A stretch of DNA of 64,000 nt from Mytilisepta virgata (lineage: Eukaryota > Mollusca > Bivalvia > Mytilida > Mytilidae). Made by a program: the position numbers and the translations under genes. The DNA lies in assembly GCA_028015205.1 (NCBI GenBank), contig CM051514.1, forward strand, positions 39,324,150 through 39,388,149, given 5' to 3'. This document shows positions 39,581 through 50,757 of this stretch, piece after piece; position 1 is the first letter of the stretch; the number at the start of each line of letters is the position of its first letter. The notes beneath the pieces were generated by a model. That model made no database searches. It was not told the DNA's origin and saw nothing but the letters and a program-made list of their open reading frames with translations.

Positions 39581-40585
39581 CTAGAGGCTCAGAGGGTTGA
39601 GCCTGTATCGCTCACCTGGCAAAAACAAGAAATGTTCATGGCGGCCATGTTTGTCGCATGATCTGGACAAAATGAGAAAACTTTGTAAAATCCTCCCACA
39701 GATGCTTCTTGTCAAGTTTCATTCCATTTGACCAAGCAGTTCCATAGAAAATGTCTTTTTTAAATCAACCAATGAGAAACAAGAATTTTCCATGGCGGCC
39801 GTGTTTGTTACCCAATCAGGACGAAATGAGGACAGTTTGTAAAGAACCTCCCATAGATGCTTCCTGTCAAGTTTCGTTCCATTTGGCCAAGCGATTTCAG
39901 AGGAGAAGATTTTTTTTATATCAGCCAATCAGAAACAAGAACTGCCCTTTACGGCCATATTCGTAGTCCGATCAGAATGAAATGATGAAACTTTATAAAG
40001 GACCCCCCATATATGCTTCCTGCCAAGTTTTGTTCATTTGGCCCACCAGTTTCAGATGAGAAGATTTTTGAAAACTCAGCCAATTAGAAACAACAATTGC
40101 CCATGGCGGCCATGTTTGTTGTTTGATTGGGATGTAATGAGCAATCTTTATAAAGGACCTCCCATAGATGCTTCCTGTTTGCTATTCTATTTGGCCAAGC
40201 GATTTCAGAGTAGAAGATTTTTTTATATCAGCCAATCAGAAACAAGAACTGCCCATTACAGCAATATTTGTATCCGATCGGAAAGAAATAGGAAACTTTA
40301 TAAAGGGCCCCCCATACATGCTTCCTGTCAAGTTTTGTTCCATTTGGCCGGGCAGTTTCAGAGGAGAAGATTTTTGCAAACTCGGCCAATCAGAAACAAC
40401 AATTGCCCATGGCGGCCATATTTGTTGTCCGATCAGGACGAAATGAGCAATCTTTAAAAAGGACCTTACATAGATGCTTCCTGCCAAGTTTAATTTCATT
40501 TGGCCCATTGGTTTCAGAGGAGAAGATGAAAATGTAAAAAGTTTACGACGGACACCAAGTGATGGCAAAAGCTCACATGTGAGCT
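39581..40585 (+). mobile_element. gctcacctgg-family element, copy 3
   Basis: Head hairpin AGGCTCA/TGAGCCT (39585-39604), then GTATCGCTCACCTGG. Five to six units of about 150 bp follow, marked by agatgcttcctg and ccatggcggccat. Then acgacggacaccaagtgatg and the shortened terminal palindrome AGCTCACATGTGAGCT (40570-40585). It is followed almost at once by copy 4. The roughly 110-140-codon open frames inside do not keep frame between units and are not genes. Confidence 0.8.
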
Positions 40586-40587
40586 AA

Positions 40588-42576
40588 CTAGAGGCTCTCA
40601 AGAGCCTGTATCGCTCACCTGGATTTAACTTTACACCTTGAGCAGACCTAAAAATTTAAGTGTTGCAGTCAATTTGGCTGGTTTTTCTATAGGATTCTAT
40701 GTTAAACTAATTTCAGCCTTGGCAGTCATCTTGGTTGACAGTCAAGGTCATCGGATACATTTCTAAATGAGAACCATCTAAGGACCATTTCTGCTAAGTC
40801 TTGTTCCTACTAGCTAAGCAGTTTCAGCAAGAAGATTTTTAAATGAATTTTTCCTATAGGGTCCAATATTTAACAAAGGTCGGTGTGGCAGCCATCTTGG
40901 TTGACAAATCGGTTGATCGGACATATTTCTGAAAGAGGACCTCCTAAGGACCACTGCTGCCGAGTCTGGCTCCAATATGTCAAGTGGTTTCAGACAAGAA
41001 GATTTTTCAATGAATTTTTCCATAGGGCCCTACTTTAAACTAAGTTCGGGTGTGGTGGCCATCTTGGTTGACAGTCTGGGTCATCGCACAGAGTTCTGAA
41101 AGAGGACCATCTAAGGACCATTGCTACCAAGTCTAATTCTAATTGGCTTAGTGGTTTAAGACGAGAAGATTTTTTGCGTGAATTGCCCATAGGGTCCTAT
41201 GTTAAACTAAGTTCTGCTGTGGCGGCCATCTTGGTTCACAGTCCACGAAATCAGACACATTTCTGAAAAAGGACCTCCTAAGGACCAATGCTGCTCCAAT
41301 ATGTCAAGTGGTTTCAGACAAGAAGATTTTTCAATGAATTTTCCTATAGGGCCGTATGTTAAACTAAGTTCAGTTGTGGTGGCCATCTTGGTTGACAGTC
41401 CGGGTCATCGAACACATCTCTGTAAGAGGACCATCTAAGGACCATTGCTGCCAAGTCTGGTTCCAATTGGTCAAGTGGTTTAAGACAAGAAGATTTTTCA
41501 ATGAATTTTCCCATAGGGCCCTATGTTAAACTAAGTTCGGCTGTGGCGGCCATCTTGGTTAACAGTCTGGGTCATTGGACATATTTCTGAAAGAGAACCT
41601 CCTAAGAACCATTACTGCCAACTTTGGTTCCCACTGGCCTTGTAGTTTCATATAAGAAGATTTTTTAAATTACCCCCCCCCCCCCCTTTTTTTTTTTCTA
41701 TTTTTAGTAACAGCAGCCATCTCGGTTTGAAGTCGGGGATGCCAGACATAATTTTGGAAGGGACCACCCAAGGGGTCAATCAATGATTTTGGTCGATTTT
41801 GACATGCTGAACATTTTGACAGTTAAAACTTAACCTCTATCTCTAATACTTTTTGAAATATAAGACGAAATATATTAATTTTTTGGAAAATTTGATAAAA
41901 AAGGGCAACAACTGCAAAATGGGTAATCATATTTACTTCAAAATTAGAGGATATGTAGATCTTGACATGCTGAACATAATTGCAATTTAAACTTAACTTC
42001 TATCTCTTATAGTTAATGAAATATAAGGCAAAAAATATTAAAATGTTGAAAATTTGACAAAGAAAGGGCAATAACTCCAAGATGGGTATTCTGATTTATA
42101 ACAAAATTAGAGGGTATGTTGATCTTGACATGCTGAACATTTTTGCAATAGACTTAACCTCTATCTCTAATACTTTTCAAAATATAAGACAAAATGTATA
42201 AAAAATTTGAAAATTTCACAAAAAAAGGGCGATAACTCCAAGATGGGTATTCCAATTAACTTGAAAATTGCAGGTTAGGTAGATCTTGCCGTGTTGATCA
42301 TTTTTTCGATATCTGTACTGGTTTTTGAGTTATTAACCAAAAACAGCAATTTACCCCAATGTTCTATATATAGTAACAGCGGCCATGTTGTTTGGTCCTT
42401 GGACTCATCGGATATAATTTTGAAACTGGGTACCCTGGTGATGATTCAGACCAAGCTTGGTTCATATTGGCCCAGCAGTTTCAGAGAAGATTTTTAAAAA
42501 AGTTTACGACGGAAGACGGACGGACGGACGCCAAATGATGGCAATAGCTCACATGACCCTTCGGGTCAGGTGAGCT
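40588..42576 (+). mobile_element. gctcacctgg-family element, copy 4
   Basis: Head hairpin AGGCTCT/AGAGCCT (40592-40607), then GTATCGCTCACCTGG. The first part has roughly 180-bp units around cctatgttaaactaagttc and ggcggccatcttggtt. A poly(C)/poly(T) run lies at about 41674-41698. The second part has gggcaataactcc units. It ends with gacggacggacgccaaatga and a full terminal hairpin at 42546-42576. It appears to be a mosaic of the unit types seen separately in other copies. Confidence 0.8.
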
Positions 42577-42579
42577 ACA

Positions 42580-43707
42580 CTTGAGGCTCACGAGAGCCTG
42601 TATCGCTCACCTGGAGTCTGGTTTTCATTGGACAATTAATCAACTATTTGACCAAGTTTGTTGCAATTGGTTCAATTGTTCAGGGAAAATTTATTTGACA
42701 AAAAGGGCAATAACTCCGAAATGGGTTTTGGGATTTCCTTTAAAATTTCAGGGTATGTAGACCTCAACATGGCAAATATTTTTTAGATTTACATTTCACT
42801 TCTATCTCAAATAGTTTTGGAGATAAATGACGAAAACTGTTAAATTTTGAAAATTTGATGAAAAAAGGGCAATAACTCCTAAACGGGTTTTGGGATTTCC
42901 TTCAAAATTTCAGGGTAGGTAGATCTTGTCATGCTGATCAATTTTACCCCCGTCAGATTTTTGATATCTGTAACGGTTTTTAAGTTATAAGCCAAAAACA
43001 ACATATGCACCCCTATATTCTATTTTTAGCTACGACGGCCATGTTTTATGTCAGATCAAAATAAATTGAGGATCGTTTGTAGAGGATATGTCATAGATCA
43101 TTCCTATCAAGTTTCAAACCAATTGCCCCAGCGGTTTCAGAGGAGAAGAATTTTGAATGAAACAATTTTGAAAATTTGACAAAAAAGGGCAACAACTCCT
43201 AAATCGGTTTTGGGATTTCCTTCAAAATTTCAGGGTAGGTAGATCTTGTCATGCTGATCAATTTTACCCCCGTCAGATTTTTTATATCTGTAACGGTTTT
43301 TAAGTTATTAGCCAAAAACAACACATGCACCCCTATATTCTATTTTTAGCTACGACGGCCATGTTTTATGTCAGATCAAAATAAATTGAGGATCGTTTGT
43401 AGAGGACATGTCATAGATCATTCCTATTAAGTTTCAAACCAATCGGCCCAGTGGTTTCAGAGGAGAAGATTTTTGAAAATCAGCCAATCAGAAACAAGAA
43501 TTGCCTCTGGTGGCCATGTTTCTTGACCAATCAGAACTAAATGAGGAAACTTTGTTGAGGACCTTCCATACACCACTCATGCAAAGTTTGGTTGGAATTG
43601 GCTAAATGGTTTCTGAGGAGAAGATGTTTGAATGAAAAGCTAATGACGGACGGACGACGGACGCAAAGTGATGTCAAAAGCTCACACTGGCCATAGCCAG
43701 GTGAGCT
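42580..43707 (+). mobile_element. gctcacctgg-family element, copy 5
   Basis: Head hairpin AGGCTC/GAGCCT (42584-42599), then GTATCGCTCACCTGG. Units carry gggcaataactcc and gggttttgggatttcc. Then gacggacggacgacggacgc and a terminal hairpin at 43679-43707 with a different loop (CATA). It starts 3 bp after copy 4 ends and stops 46 bp before the OXNAD1 poly(A) signal. Confidence 0.8.
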
Positions 43708-43752
43708 AAAAAAGGAATTGAAAACATCGAAAAGAATCTAAAATTTAATAAA

Positions 43753-43758
43753 TTTATT
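43753..43758 (-). terminator. Candidate polyadenylation signal for OXNAD1
   Basis: AATAAA on the - strand about 42 nt after the OXNAD1 stop, between the gene and repeat copy 5. The 3' UTR would be very short. Confidence 0.5.
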
Positions 43759-43799
43759 TAAAAATATAAATTAGAAATCAATATGAAAATATAAAATTT

Positions 43800-43966
43800 T
43801 TACCACCATTTTTCATACAATATACATTTTTTATCAAGTCCTTCTTCAGTCAACAAATTCTCCATATCTGCTATCATTGTAGAAGGTCCACATATATATG
43901 TTCTTATCTGATCTTTGTTCAACCAGTCAAATGCTTTTTTGATATCCTCCTTGTTTATTCGTCCAA
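43800..43966 (-). CDS. OXNAD1: OXNAD1 last exon
   Basis: The acceptor on the - strand is tatttgtag; the stop is TAA (43802-43800). It encodes [20 protein letters not shown], then [20 protein letters not shown], then [20 protein letters not shown] is the NAD-binding motif and the terminal aromatic pair is typical of the family. Confidence 0.95.
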
Positions 43967-46900
43967 CTACAAATAAAAAAGAAAGTTTACAATAAACTTT
44001 AATGATGATAATGATCGCTATAGTTTCATAAATCAAAATTTAACTTTCTATTACCTCCCCCTGATTTCTAATGAGGTAAAGAGAGGTGTGGTGAGCTGTC
44101 TAATGGATAGATATATTTTGACATAAAATTCAGAACATAAATTACTCTAACCTCAACAAAAATACATAACGAAAGAAAAATATTTCCATCTTTTATAAGT
44201 GCCTTTTCAAATTAACAGAAAAAAACTCTTTACATAAAATTTCAATAGAGACAAAATGAAAGAGAAAATTACTTGGGTATGGTTAGAGACATTTAGAAAA
44301 TTTATCTGCTGCTTCTTTTTCAAATTTTCAACAGCTTTGCATAAAGTGTCTACTGTTTTGTGAATACTGTAAATTCAGAAAAGAAGTATTTTATGCAAAA
44401 GAATAAATACGAAAATTATAACTGCAGACTTTAAATTTAATTTTGCTAGTATTCTTCTCCTTCAACAAGATCATGAAAAATATATACTTGATTGGGTGTG
44501 AGGGGAATATATAGAATAAAGGGCTTTTTGTTTTTGATACTGTCTTTATCAGGGGTATTATCTGACAAGCCCGATAGGGCAAGCCAAATAATGCCCCTGA
44601 TAAAAACAGTATCAAAAATAAAAAGACCTTTATTTTGTTTATCGGTTATTTACACTAAACAAATAGAAAAATGTTATTTGTTCGTTAAATAAGTGATTTT
44701 TTTGTAAAACTACCTTTTTTGGCATATCTGAGAAGTAAAAGGTCATTCATCCAAGGAAAGTGTGCACTTCACTTCAGTAATGGTCGACACAGTGTAAACG
44801 TGAAATTCATTTGTACCTCAAATATTGTGAATATTTTAATGGTTTCAAAATGACAGTACAGTGCATTGAACTTTAAAGGTTGGTAGATCGATGTCGTTTA
44901 CGATTGCACTGCAGCCAGTGCAGGGGTCCATTGGTTTGTTTGTTTGTTTATTTTAGCAGACGATTTCCTGATTGAAATCTTGCAAATATTTTATATTGTA
45001 AAGTGGGACTTATCTAATTTTAAAAAATATATTTATTTCAATTGAATTATTACTTTTAATTGGACGTTTTATTGTAAACAACTGCGATTTATAAATTACT
45101 TCCCATTCTAACTTCATTGTTTATGTCAGATATGGTTGACATGGTAGATCCTGCCATGGTGGTTAGTGCATGTCAACTTGTGTACTGACCCAATAAATTT
45201 CTGATATGGACCAGTACAATGACCATGACTTTATCGGTCGCCACAAATCAAAGGAATAGTGTTCGAATTACCGATAAAGTAAGTTTATTGTCCCTAAGGT
45301 ATCAACTATTTACCCGAGGTGTAGCTGAGGGCAAATACTAAGTACAGATAATAATTTATGAATTCATATTTAATTTAGCATACACCTATTTTCTTTTCAA
45401 CTTACTTTTAGAATTTCCAGCTGATTCAGTCTTTGTAACATAAAACTGACATTTTAACCTTCCATTTGTAGAGGTTACCTCTTCAATTTGTTTCTGAAAA
45501 AGATAAATACATGATACTAAAAAAGAATAATAAATATCGTACGTCTGTTTCAAAATTGTTTTATGTTCTAGCAAACACAAATACAGAACATGGATGCATA
45601 CAAACATGTTAATTTTTAATTACTTTCTTTATAATATCAACAATACAACCTTTCTTCATTTCAATGTATCTCTCCATTTTCCAACTTTTCGGTAGTTTAT
45701 GAATAGCTCTAAACCGATCAATCCTTTTAAATCAATGTTTTCTTTAGATGAACATGTCTGATATTTTAAATAATATATAAAAAAAAAAAACAAGAATAAG
45801 TAAAATCTGTTCTTAATGCTGCAACAGTAAGAACTAGATGTACTGTGAGCAAAGCTCACAAAGGATACACCCCGCTTTGCCTTGCCCAGGGTAAAGTTTC
45901 ATAAGATATTTGCATCAATTTAAGCATAACCATGGTTGCCTTTACTACTCCAAAACATGATATATCTGTTCATGTTTCGAATGGCTGATGTGGCTTGGGA
46001 AGTATAGGTACAGCAAAAATTGTTATTTTTATTCAAATTGAACCAATACAGATTTAGAATTAAGAGTATTAGTTATAAAATAGAAGTCCAATTATCTCCC
46101 GAGTGTAATATCGGAAAGCAAAAATATTTTCCTTCATGCACATCTTTGGATGATGTACTTCCTTTCTGTAAATCCATTGAGCGGTCTAGGAAGAGTTGCG
46201 CTTACGAGGTTCATATAATGTATAAGTAAAAAAAAAATACAAGTCCAATTATCTCCCTTGTGTGATATCGGAAAGCAAAGATTTTTCTTCATGCACATCT
46301 TTGGATGATGTACTTCCTTTCTGTAAAGTTTCGTTGAAATCCAATGAGCAGTCTAGGAGGAGTTGCGCTTACGAGGTTCATATATAATGTATAAGCCATA
46401 AAAAATAGAAGTCCAATTATCTCCCTTGTGTGATAACGGAAAACAAAGATTTTTCTTCATCCACATCTTTGGATGATGTACTTCCTTTCTGTAAAGTTTC
46501 GTTGAAATCCATTGAGCGGTCTAGGAGGAGTTGCGCTTACAAGATATATGGACATATGGACAGACGGACTGACAGACAGACGGACGGACAAGGTGATTCC
46601 TATATACCCCCCCAAACTTTGTTTGCGGGGGGTATAAAAATATTAATATTTAACAAGAGTGGACACACTACATGTCTAGCCTGAATATGCACATGGACAC
46701 AGAATAATGATTATCTGATACCCGACATTTTGCAAGTCAAAGGAAAATGTGTTAAAAGAAATTGAGGTCAAGGTCAAGGTCAAAAGGCAGGTGTCATACC
46801 AACATGTATCCACTAAAAACTATCTATTAACCAAATATGGTGGGTCTAGGTATTAAAGTTGCTGAGAAATGGACCTAATCTCGAAAATGTGACAAAGTCA

Positions 46901-49900
46901 CTCAAGCATGCAATTGAGGACAAGGTCCAAAGACAGGTGTCAGACTTGCATGTACAAACTAAGAACTATCTATAGACCATACACGGATGGGTCTAGGTAT
47001 TACAGTTGCTTAAAAAAGGACTTAATAAAAAAATTTGGATGAAAATCACCCAAGCATGCAATTGAGGTCAAGGTCCAGAGGTCATTTAAAATACATTCAC
47101 ACAAGAGCATCTACAACATTCAAATGTTAATATAAATTGTACATACCTTAAATATCAACTCATCTTCTGAAACAGCACTATACAATAACAGAACCTTTCC
47201 AGCAACATTTTTCTGGGTAGAATTGTCTCCCTTTAAAATATCACTAACATGACAAAATATACTTAGTAAAGGATTGATACCAATACCACCAGCTATTAAC
47301 AGAAGGTCATGAGGTGGATCTGTGGCATCCGGATCATAAAACACATCCCCACCAGCTTTTATATTTACTTTAGTTCCTTCTTGACACTGAAATGTGATAA
47401 AGAATGCATAAAATGAGGGAGAATTAACAAAAATCTTGTGCTGAACATAACTATCATACAGTTCTTCACATAAATTGTAGTCCAAAGTAACATGTAATTA
47501 TATTACAAGTTTCATAGCTGATGATCAATAAATGTCACAGAATGATCTTTACATTTGTCAAAATGTTTCTATACAATGTTTCCTTGCATAAACTTTTGTC
47601 ACAGATTAATATGGATTTTGTCTCAAGAATGATATCCATTCTTTTATGTTATTTGGTCTATGTGAGTTATCACACCTGACTTTAACTTTAACTAGATGCT
47701 CCCAGTAGCCTGTATTGCTCACCTGTCCATCTTGACTGGCAGATGGACAAGTGCTCAGCTCTGGTGGCCATCCTGGATGAGTCATCTGAAACACTTCTGA
47801 AAGAGGACCACTAAGGACTATTGCTGCTAAGTTTTGTATCAATTGCCTAAGTGGTTTCAGACAAGAAGATCTTTGAGTAAATTACGCATAGGGTCCAATG
47901 TTAAACTATGTTTGACTCTGGCAGCCACCTTGGATGACGGATGGGGTCATCGGATATAATTCTGAAAGAGGATCAACTAAGGACCATTGCTTTCAATTTT
48001 TGTTCAAATAGGCCTAATGGTTTCAGACAAGAAGATCTTTCATTAAATTTCCCATAGGGTCCTACGTTAAACTATTTTCGGCTCTGGCGTCCATCCTGGA
48101 TGACGGGCCGGGTCATCTGATACACTTCTGAAAGAGGACCACTAAGGACCATTGCTGCCAAGTTTTGTACCAATTGTTTAAGTGGTTTCAGACAAGAAGA
48201 TCTTTCAGTAAATTTCGCATAGGGTCCAATGTTAAACTATGTTCGGCTCTGGCAGCCATCTTGGATGACAGATGGGGTCATGGGATATAATTCTGAAAGA
48301 GAACCATCTAAGTACCATTGCTGCCAAATTTCTTTGCAATTGGCCCAGTGCTTTCAGAGGAGAAGATCTTTAATGGAAAGTTTACGTCGACGACGACAGA
48401 TGCCAGGTGAGTTCAAAAGCAAACATCATATTTATAAAAAGTCCCTTGAACTGAAATGTTTATCATTTATTGTGAGTTCTATTTATCTGTAAATTGATTC
48501 TTCAGGGTCAAATACAAGAGCTATTTCTTACCACACATCATCTTTTAAATAAATGCCTTAAAAATTATTAGCATGTAAATGTGTGTATCACTTTATATTG
48601 CTTTAGTTTCTTAAGAATACTTATCAAACTGAAGAAGATATCAAATTTTTAATCGACTTTTTCTTTACTGGTAAGGCCCGTACCCAGACTTTTTTGGAGA
48701 GGGGTGTGAATTTTCCTCGGCAAGAGGTTTGGGGGATGTGTAAGATAAGCTAACTATAAAACGAATGTGGGATTGACATTCCATGTATATTACCAAAAGA
48801 AAGATCGCATAACTATGGTTACTCAAACACATACAGGATTTACATTCACGAAAAGGCAAAAAGTTAAAATAACAAGTTGTTCAAATTGTTGAGTCTGAGT
48901 CACCAAAATTTCCACTTTACTGTTTATAAAATTACAATGTCAAAAATTCACAGAAATACTTGTATCTGACCTTGTTATGAACCCATAAGGCTGGTGGATG
49001 TTTACTATATTTAACAGCTAAATCAAGAGTTCCTTCTGTTCTCAATTGCTCAGGTGATGATAACATAGAAAAGCCACCGACTATGTCAACCTGTGGTATA
49101 AACATATCAACCCTGAAATATAATAGATAATAAAGGTGCTGAAAAAAATATAAAATTTTGAAGAAGAAAAATCACATGATACTGAAATGAAAGGTGTATT
49201 GAAAATTTAACGTGATAAAATGAAAAAGCATGCGACAGATGGAAAGTGGAATCATTAAACTAGTTTAATCCAACCATTTTTTATGGACCTGTTCCATGCT
49301 GGAAGCTTTTTTCAGTGGTTCCAATTTTTTGTGTACTTGCAGTATACTTCGACATAAGACCTTATGAGATTTCAATAGAATTTCATCACATCATTTTCAT
49401 ACAGAAGGACTGAAAACTTGTAATGCAGTGTGGTTCCACATATGTGCTTGAGTCTATAAACTCTTGTTGAAATTTACAGATTGCATTTCATGGTTGTTGT
49501 CTCAACATTGACCAAATATTTCCTTAAAAAATAATACACCAAGAGAAGAACATGTTACTCCCTGCTTTTTTGCCTTCCACTAAAAGTTTTCAGTAAGCAC
49601 TGTTTAAACCAGAACAGAAGCTGCACCCCATAGAAGCCAGTTAAAATTTCTAAAACAAAAATAAAATTAAATGCCTATCTAGCAATCCAAAACTTTTTAA
49701 GAAAGTAAAAACAAATATGTAATTTTTTCTTAGTTTTATGCTGTGAATAAGAATGACTTTATGCAAAATTTCAGTTCAGATTCAATAATGGATTTTTTCA
49801 TAAAAAACTTCTTTCCTAGATTAATCACTGGAAGTGTTGCAGATATGGGTGTCTTCCCCCGTGGTAGGTAAATTCTATTGAATTAAAGTAATTCAATACC

Positions 49901-50388
49901 AACACATGTCAAATCTGCTTGAATACGAAATATCATATTATTACAACATTACACCTTATCAGAGTTAACTCCCATGTAGAACTGTTACAGTTTTCTCCTT
50001 TGTTAGTGTTACTCTTACTGTTATTTTCTCAAAGGAAATTACAGAAAAAAAAACAAAAAAAAACAACAAAGTCTTTGTTTTGATATTGATACCCAAAAAT
50101 CATTTTAAAAAAATTAAATAAAATAGGTGGTGCACAATGGCATTTTTTAAAGAAGTTTTCAAAGTAACCAATTAACAGATAAGAAAAATTGTGATGATGA
50201 CAATCCAAGAAAACAGATAGTGATCTCTATGTGTCAATGCTGCTATGTAGGTCAAAACAAGTATGACAGAAAACATTGTACCATTGTCCAGCCTTGAAAT
50301 GAAATTTATCATCATGGATCTTTAGTTTCAAACTTTTCACTGTCTTAGATTCTTCTCTCATACCTATCACTGTTGCTAAAGATGTCAC
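43800..50388 (-). CDS. OXNAD1: OXNAD1-like oxidoreductase (5 exons, N-terminus missing)
   Basis: Gene-level entry; the exons are listed separately. Spliced in phase, the five exons encode 247 residues and a stop; vertebrate OXNAD1 is about 310 residues, so roughly 65 N-terminal residues are missing. Visible blocks: [20 protein letters not shown] and the flavin-side motif [14 protein letters not shown], the nucleotide-binding [21 protein letters not shown], and the ferredoxin-reductase-type C-terminus YEKWW. Family knowledge: an FNR-like FAD/NAD(P)-binding protein, probably mitochondrial in animals, with its exact substrate unknown. The first exon was searched for between 50.4 and 57.3 kb without success. 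Confidence 0.94.
43967..45405 (-). other. OXNAD1 intron
   Basis: It contains a 120-bp fold-back element (44515-44634). No other gene or structure is recognised. Confidence 0.7.
44515..44634. mobile_element. Fold-back MITE, 120 bp
   Basis: The whole element is an imperfect palindrome. The left arm aataaagggctttttgtttt, then gatactgtctttatcagggg, is mirrored by cccctgataaaaacagtatc, then aaaaataaaaagacctttatt, around a centre at about 44570-44580 (cccgatagggc). There is no coding capacity. A transcript through it would form a long hairpin inside an OXNAD1 intron. Confidence 0.75.
45406..45493 (-). CDS. OXNAD1: OXNAD1 exon: ELLFK-VTK region
   Basis: The acceptor is tctttttcag and the donor GTAAGT on the - strand. 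It encodes [20 protein letters not shown], then KTESAGNSK plus one base; this corresponds to the C-terminal beta strand and VTK loop of the NAD-binding lobe. Confidence 0.92.
45834..46640 (+). repeat. Modular repeat headed by a GTGAGC/GCTCAC hairpin, three long units
   Basis: After ctagatgta comes hairpin TGTGAGCAAAGCTCACA (45844-45860), then aaggatacaccccgctttgc. Three units of about 150-180 bp follow, marked by gtccaattatctccc and ctttggatgatgtacttcc (about 46090, 46240 and 46412). The end is gacagacggacggacaagg and a G-rich ggggggtataaaa. Its head hairpin is identical to that at 30.78 kb although the bodies differ. Confidence 0.75.
46750..47090 (+). repeat. Degenerate tandem repeat with gaggtcaaggtc motif
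   Basis: Two to three units of roughly 140-150 bp share attgaggtcaaggtc, caggtgtcataccaacatgt and gggtctaggtatta. A common type of bivalve dispersed repeat (from memory). Confidence 0.55.
47147..47386 (-). CDS. OXNAD1: OXNAD1 exon: NAD-binding core
   Basis: The acceptor is catttcag and the donor GTATGT. It encodes 80 residues starting [20 protein letters not shown] and including [16 protein letters not shown] and [15 protein letters not shown]. The glycine-rich AGGIGINP loop contacts the NAD(P) pyrophosphate in FNR-like enzymes. Phase 0 at both ends. Confidence 0.96.
47387..48970 (-). other. OXNAD1 intron with repeat copy 6
   Basis: Contains the gctcacctgg-family copy at 47695-48416. The remainder (48417-48970) shows no recognised feature. 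Confidence 0.7.
47695..48416 (+). mobile_element. gctcacctgg-family element, copy 6 (degenerate ends)
   Basis: The head agatgctcccagtagcct (a weak hairpin) is followed by GTATTGCTCACCTG. Three to four units of about 170 bp carry gaggaccactaaggac and gttaaactatgttcggctct. The end is tttacgtcgacgacgacaga and a broken ccaggtgag tail. It is antisense to OXNAD1. Confidence 0.7.
48971..49112 (-). CDS. OXNAD1: OXNAD1 exon: FAD-domain strand and HPPALWVHN
   Basis: The acceptor is tatttcag and the donor GTCAGA. The first base completes the Trp of AGQW. It encodes [20 protein letters not shown], then [20 protein letters not shown], then ALWVHNK. The VGGFSxxSSP and HPPALWVHN blocks are hallmarks of OXNAD1. 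Confidence 0.96.
49113..50281 (-). other. OXNAD1 intron
   Basis: Nothing recognised apart from A-rich low-complexity stretches and phrases near 50.1 kb (accaaaaatcatttt-like, aaaataggtggtgcacaatgg) that resemble the repeat at 30.8-31.8 kb. Confidence 0.6.
50282..50388 (-). CDS. OXNAD1: OXNAD1 exon: first one visible
   Basis: The acceptor is gtttttattgcag and the donor GTACAA (weak). It encodes [20 protein letters not shown], then [15 protein letters not shown], plus two bases of the Trp codon finished in the next exon. It starts in phase 0, so at least one further coding exon must lie upstream on the - strand. Confidence 0.9.
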
Positions 50389-50436
50389 CTGCAATAAAAA
50401 CAAGTTAAATGTAACAATGAAAAGATATGGAATATG

Positions 50437-50757
50437 AACATATATACATTATAGGAATCAGAGAATGCCATTGGCATTGAGACATATATAAATGATGCCA
50501 ATGACACACATACAAATGACAGGAATTGAGTATGCCAATGAGACATACATAAATGATGCCAAAAAAATGACACAAATATACAAATTACAGGAAGTAGAGT
50601 ATGCCAATGACACATATATACAAATGACAGGAATTAGAGTATGCCATTGAGACATATATAAATGATTGAATGACACATACATGTATACAAATGACAGGAA
50701 TTAGAGTATGCCGATGAGACATAAACAAATGACAGGAATTAGCGTATGCAAATGAGA
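50437..50757. repeat. Minisatellite, about 60-bp units
   Basis: Five to six degenerate copies of a unit containing aatgacaggaattagagtatg and ccaatgagacatatataaatg. It lies about 50 bp upstream of the first visible OXNAD1 acceptor. The long open frames on the - strand (SHWHT..-like) are repeat artefacts. Confidence 0.85.

Larger units (their letters stand above)
45494..47146 (-). other. OXNAD1 intron with repeats
   Basis: Holds the modular repeat at 45834-46640 and a degenerate tandem repeat at about 46750-47090. Confidence 0.7.

Noticed and set aside
40038..40568. Overlapping open frames of 90-139 codons on both strands
   Set aside because: They lie in tandem units of a non-coding repeat; the frame shifts between units and both strands are equally open.
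50385..50682. Open frames of 74-76 codons with repeated SHWHT/SLAYS-like text
   Set aside because: Produced by the 60-bp minisatellite; two frames show the same repeated phrases.
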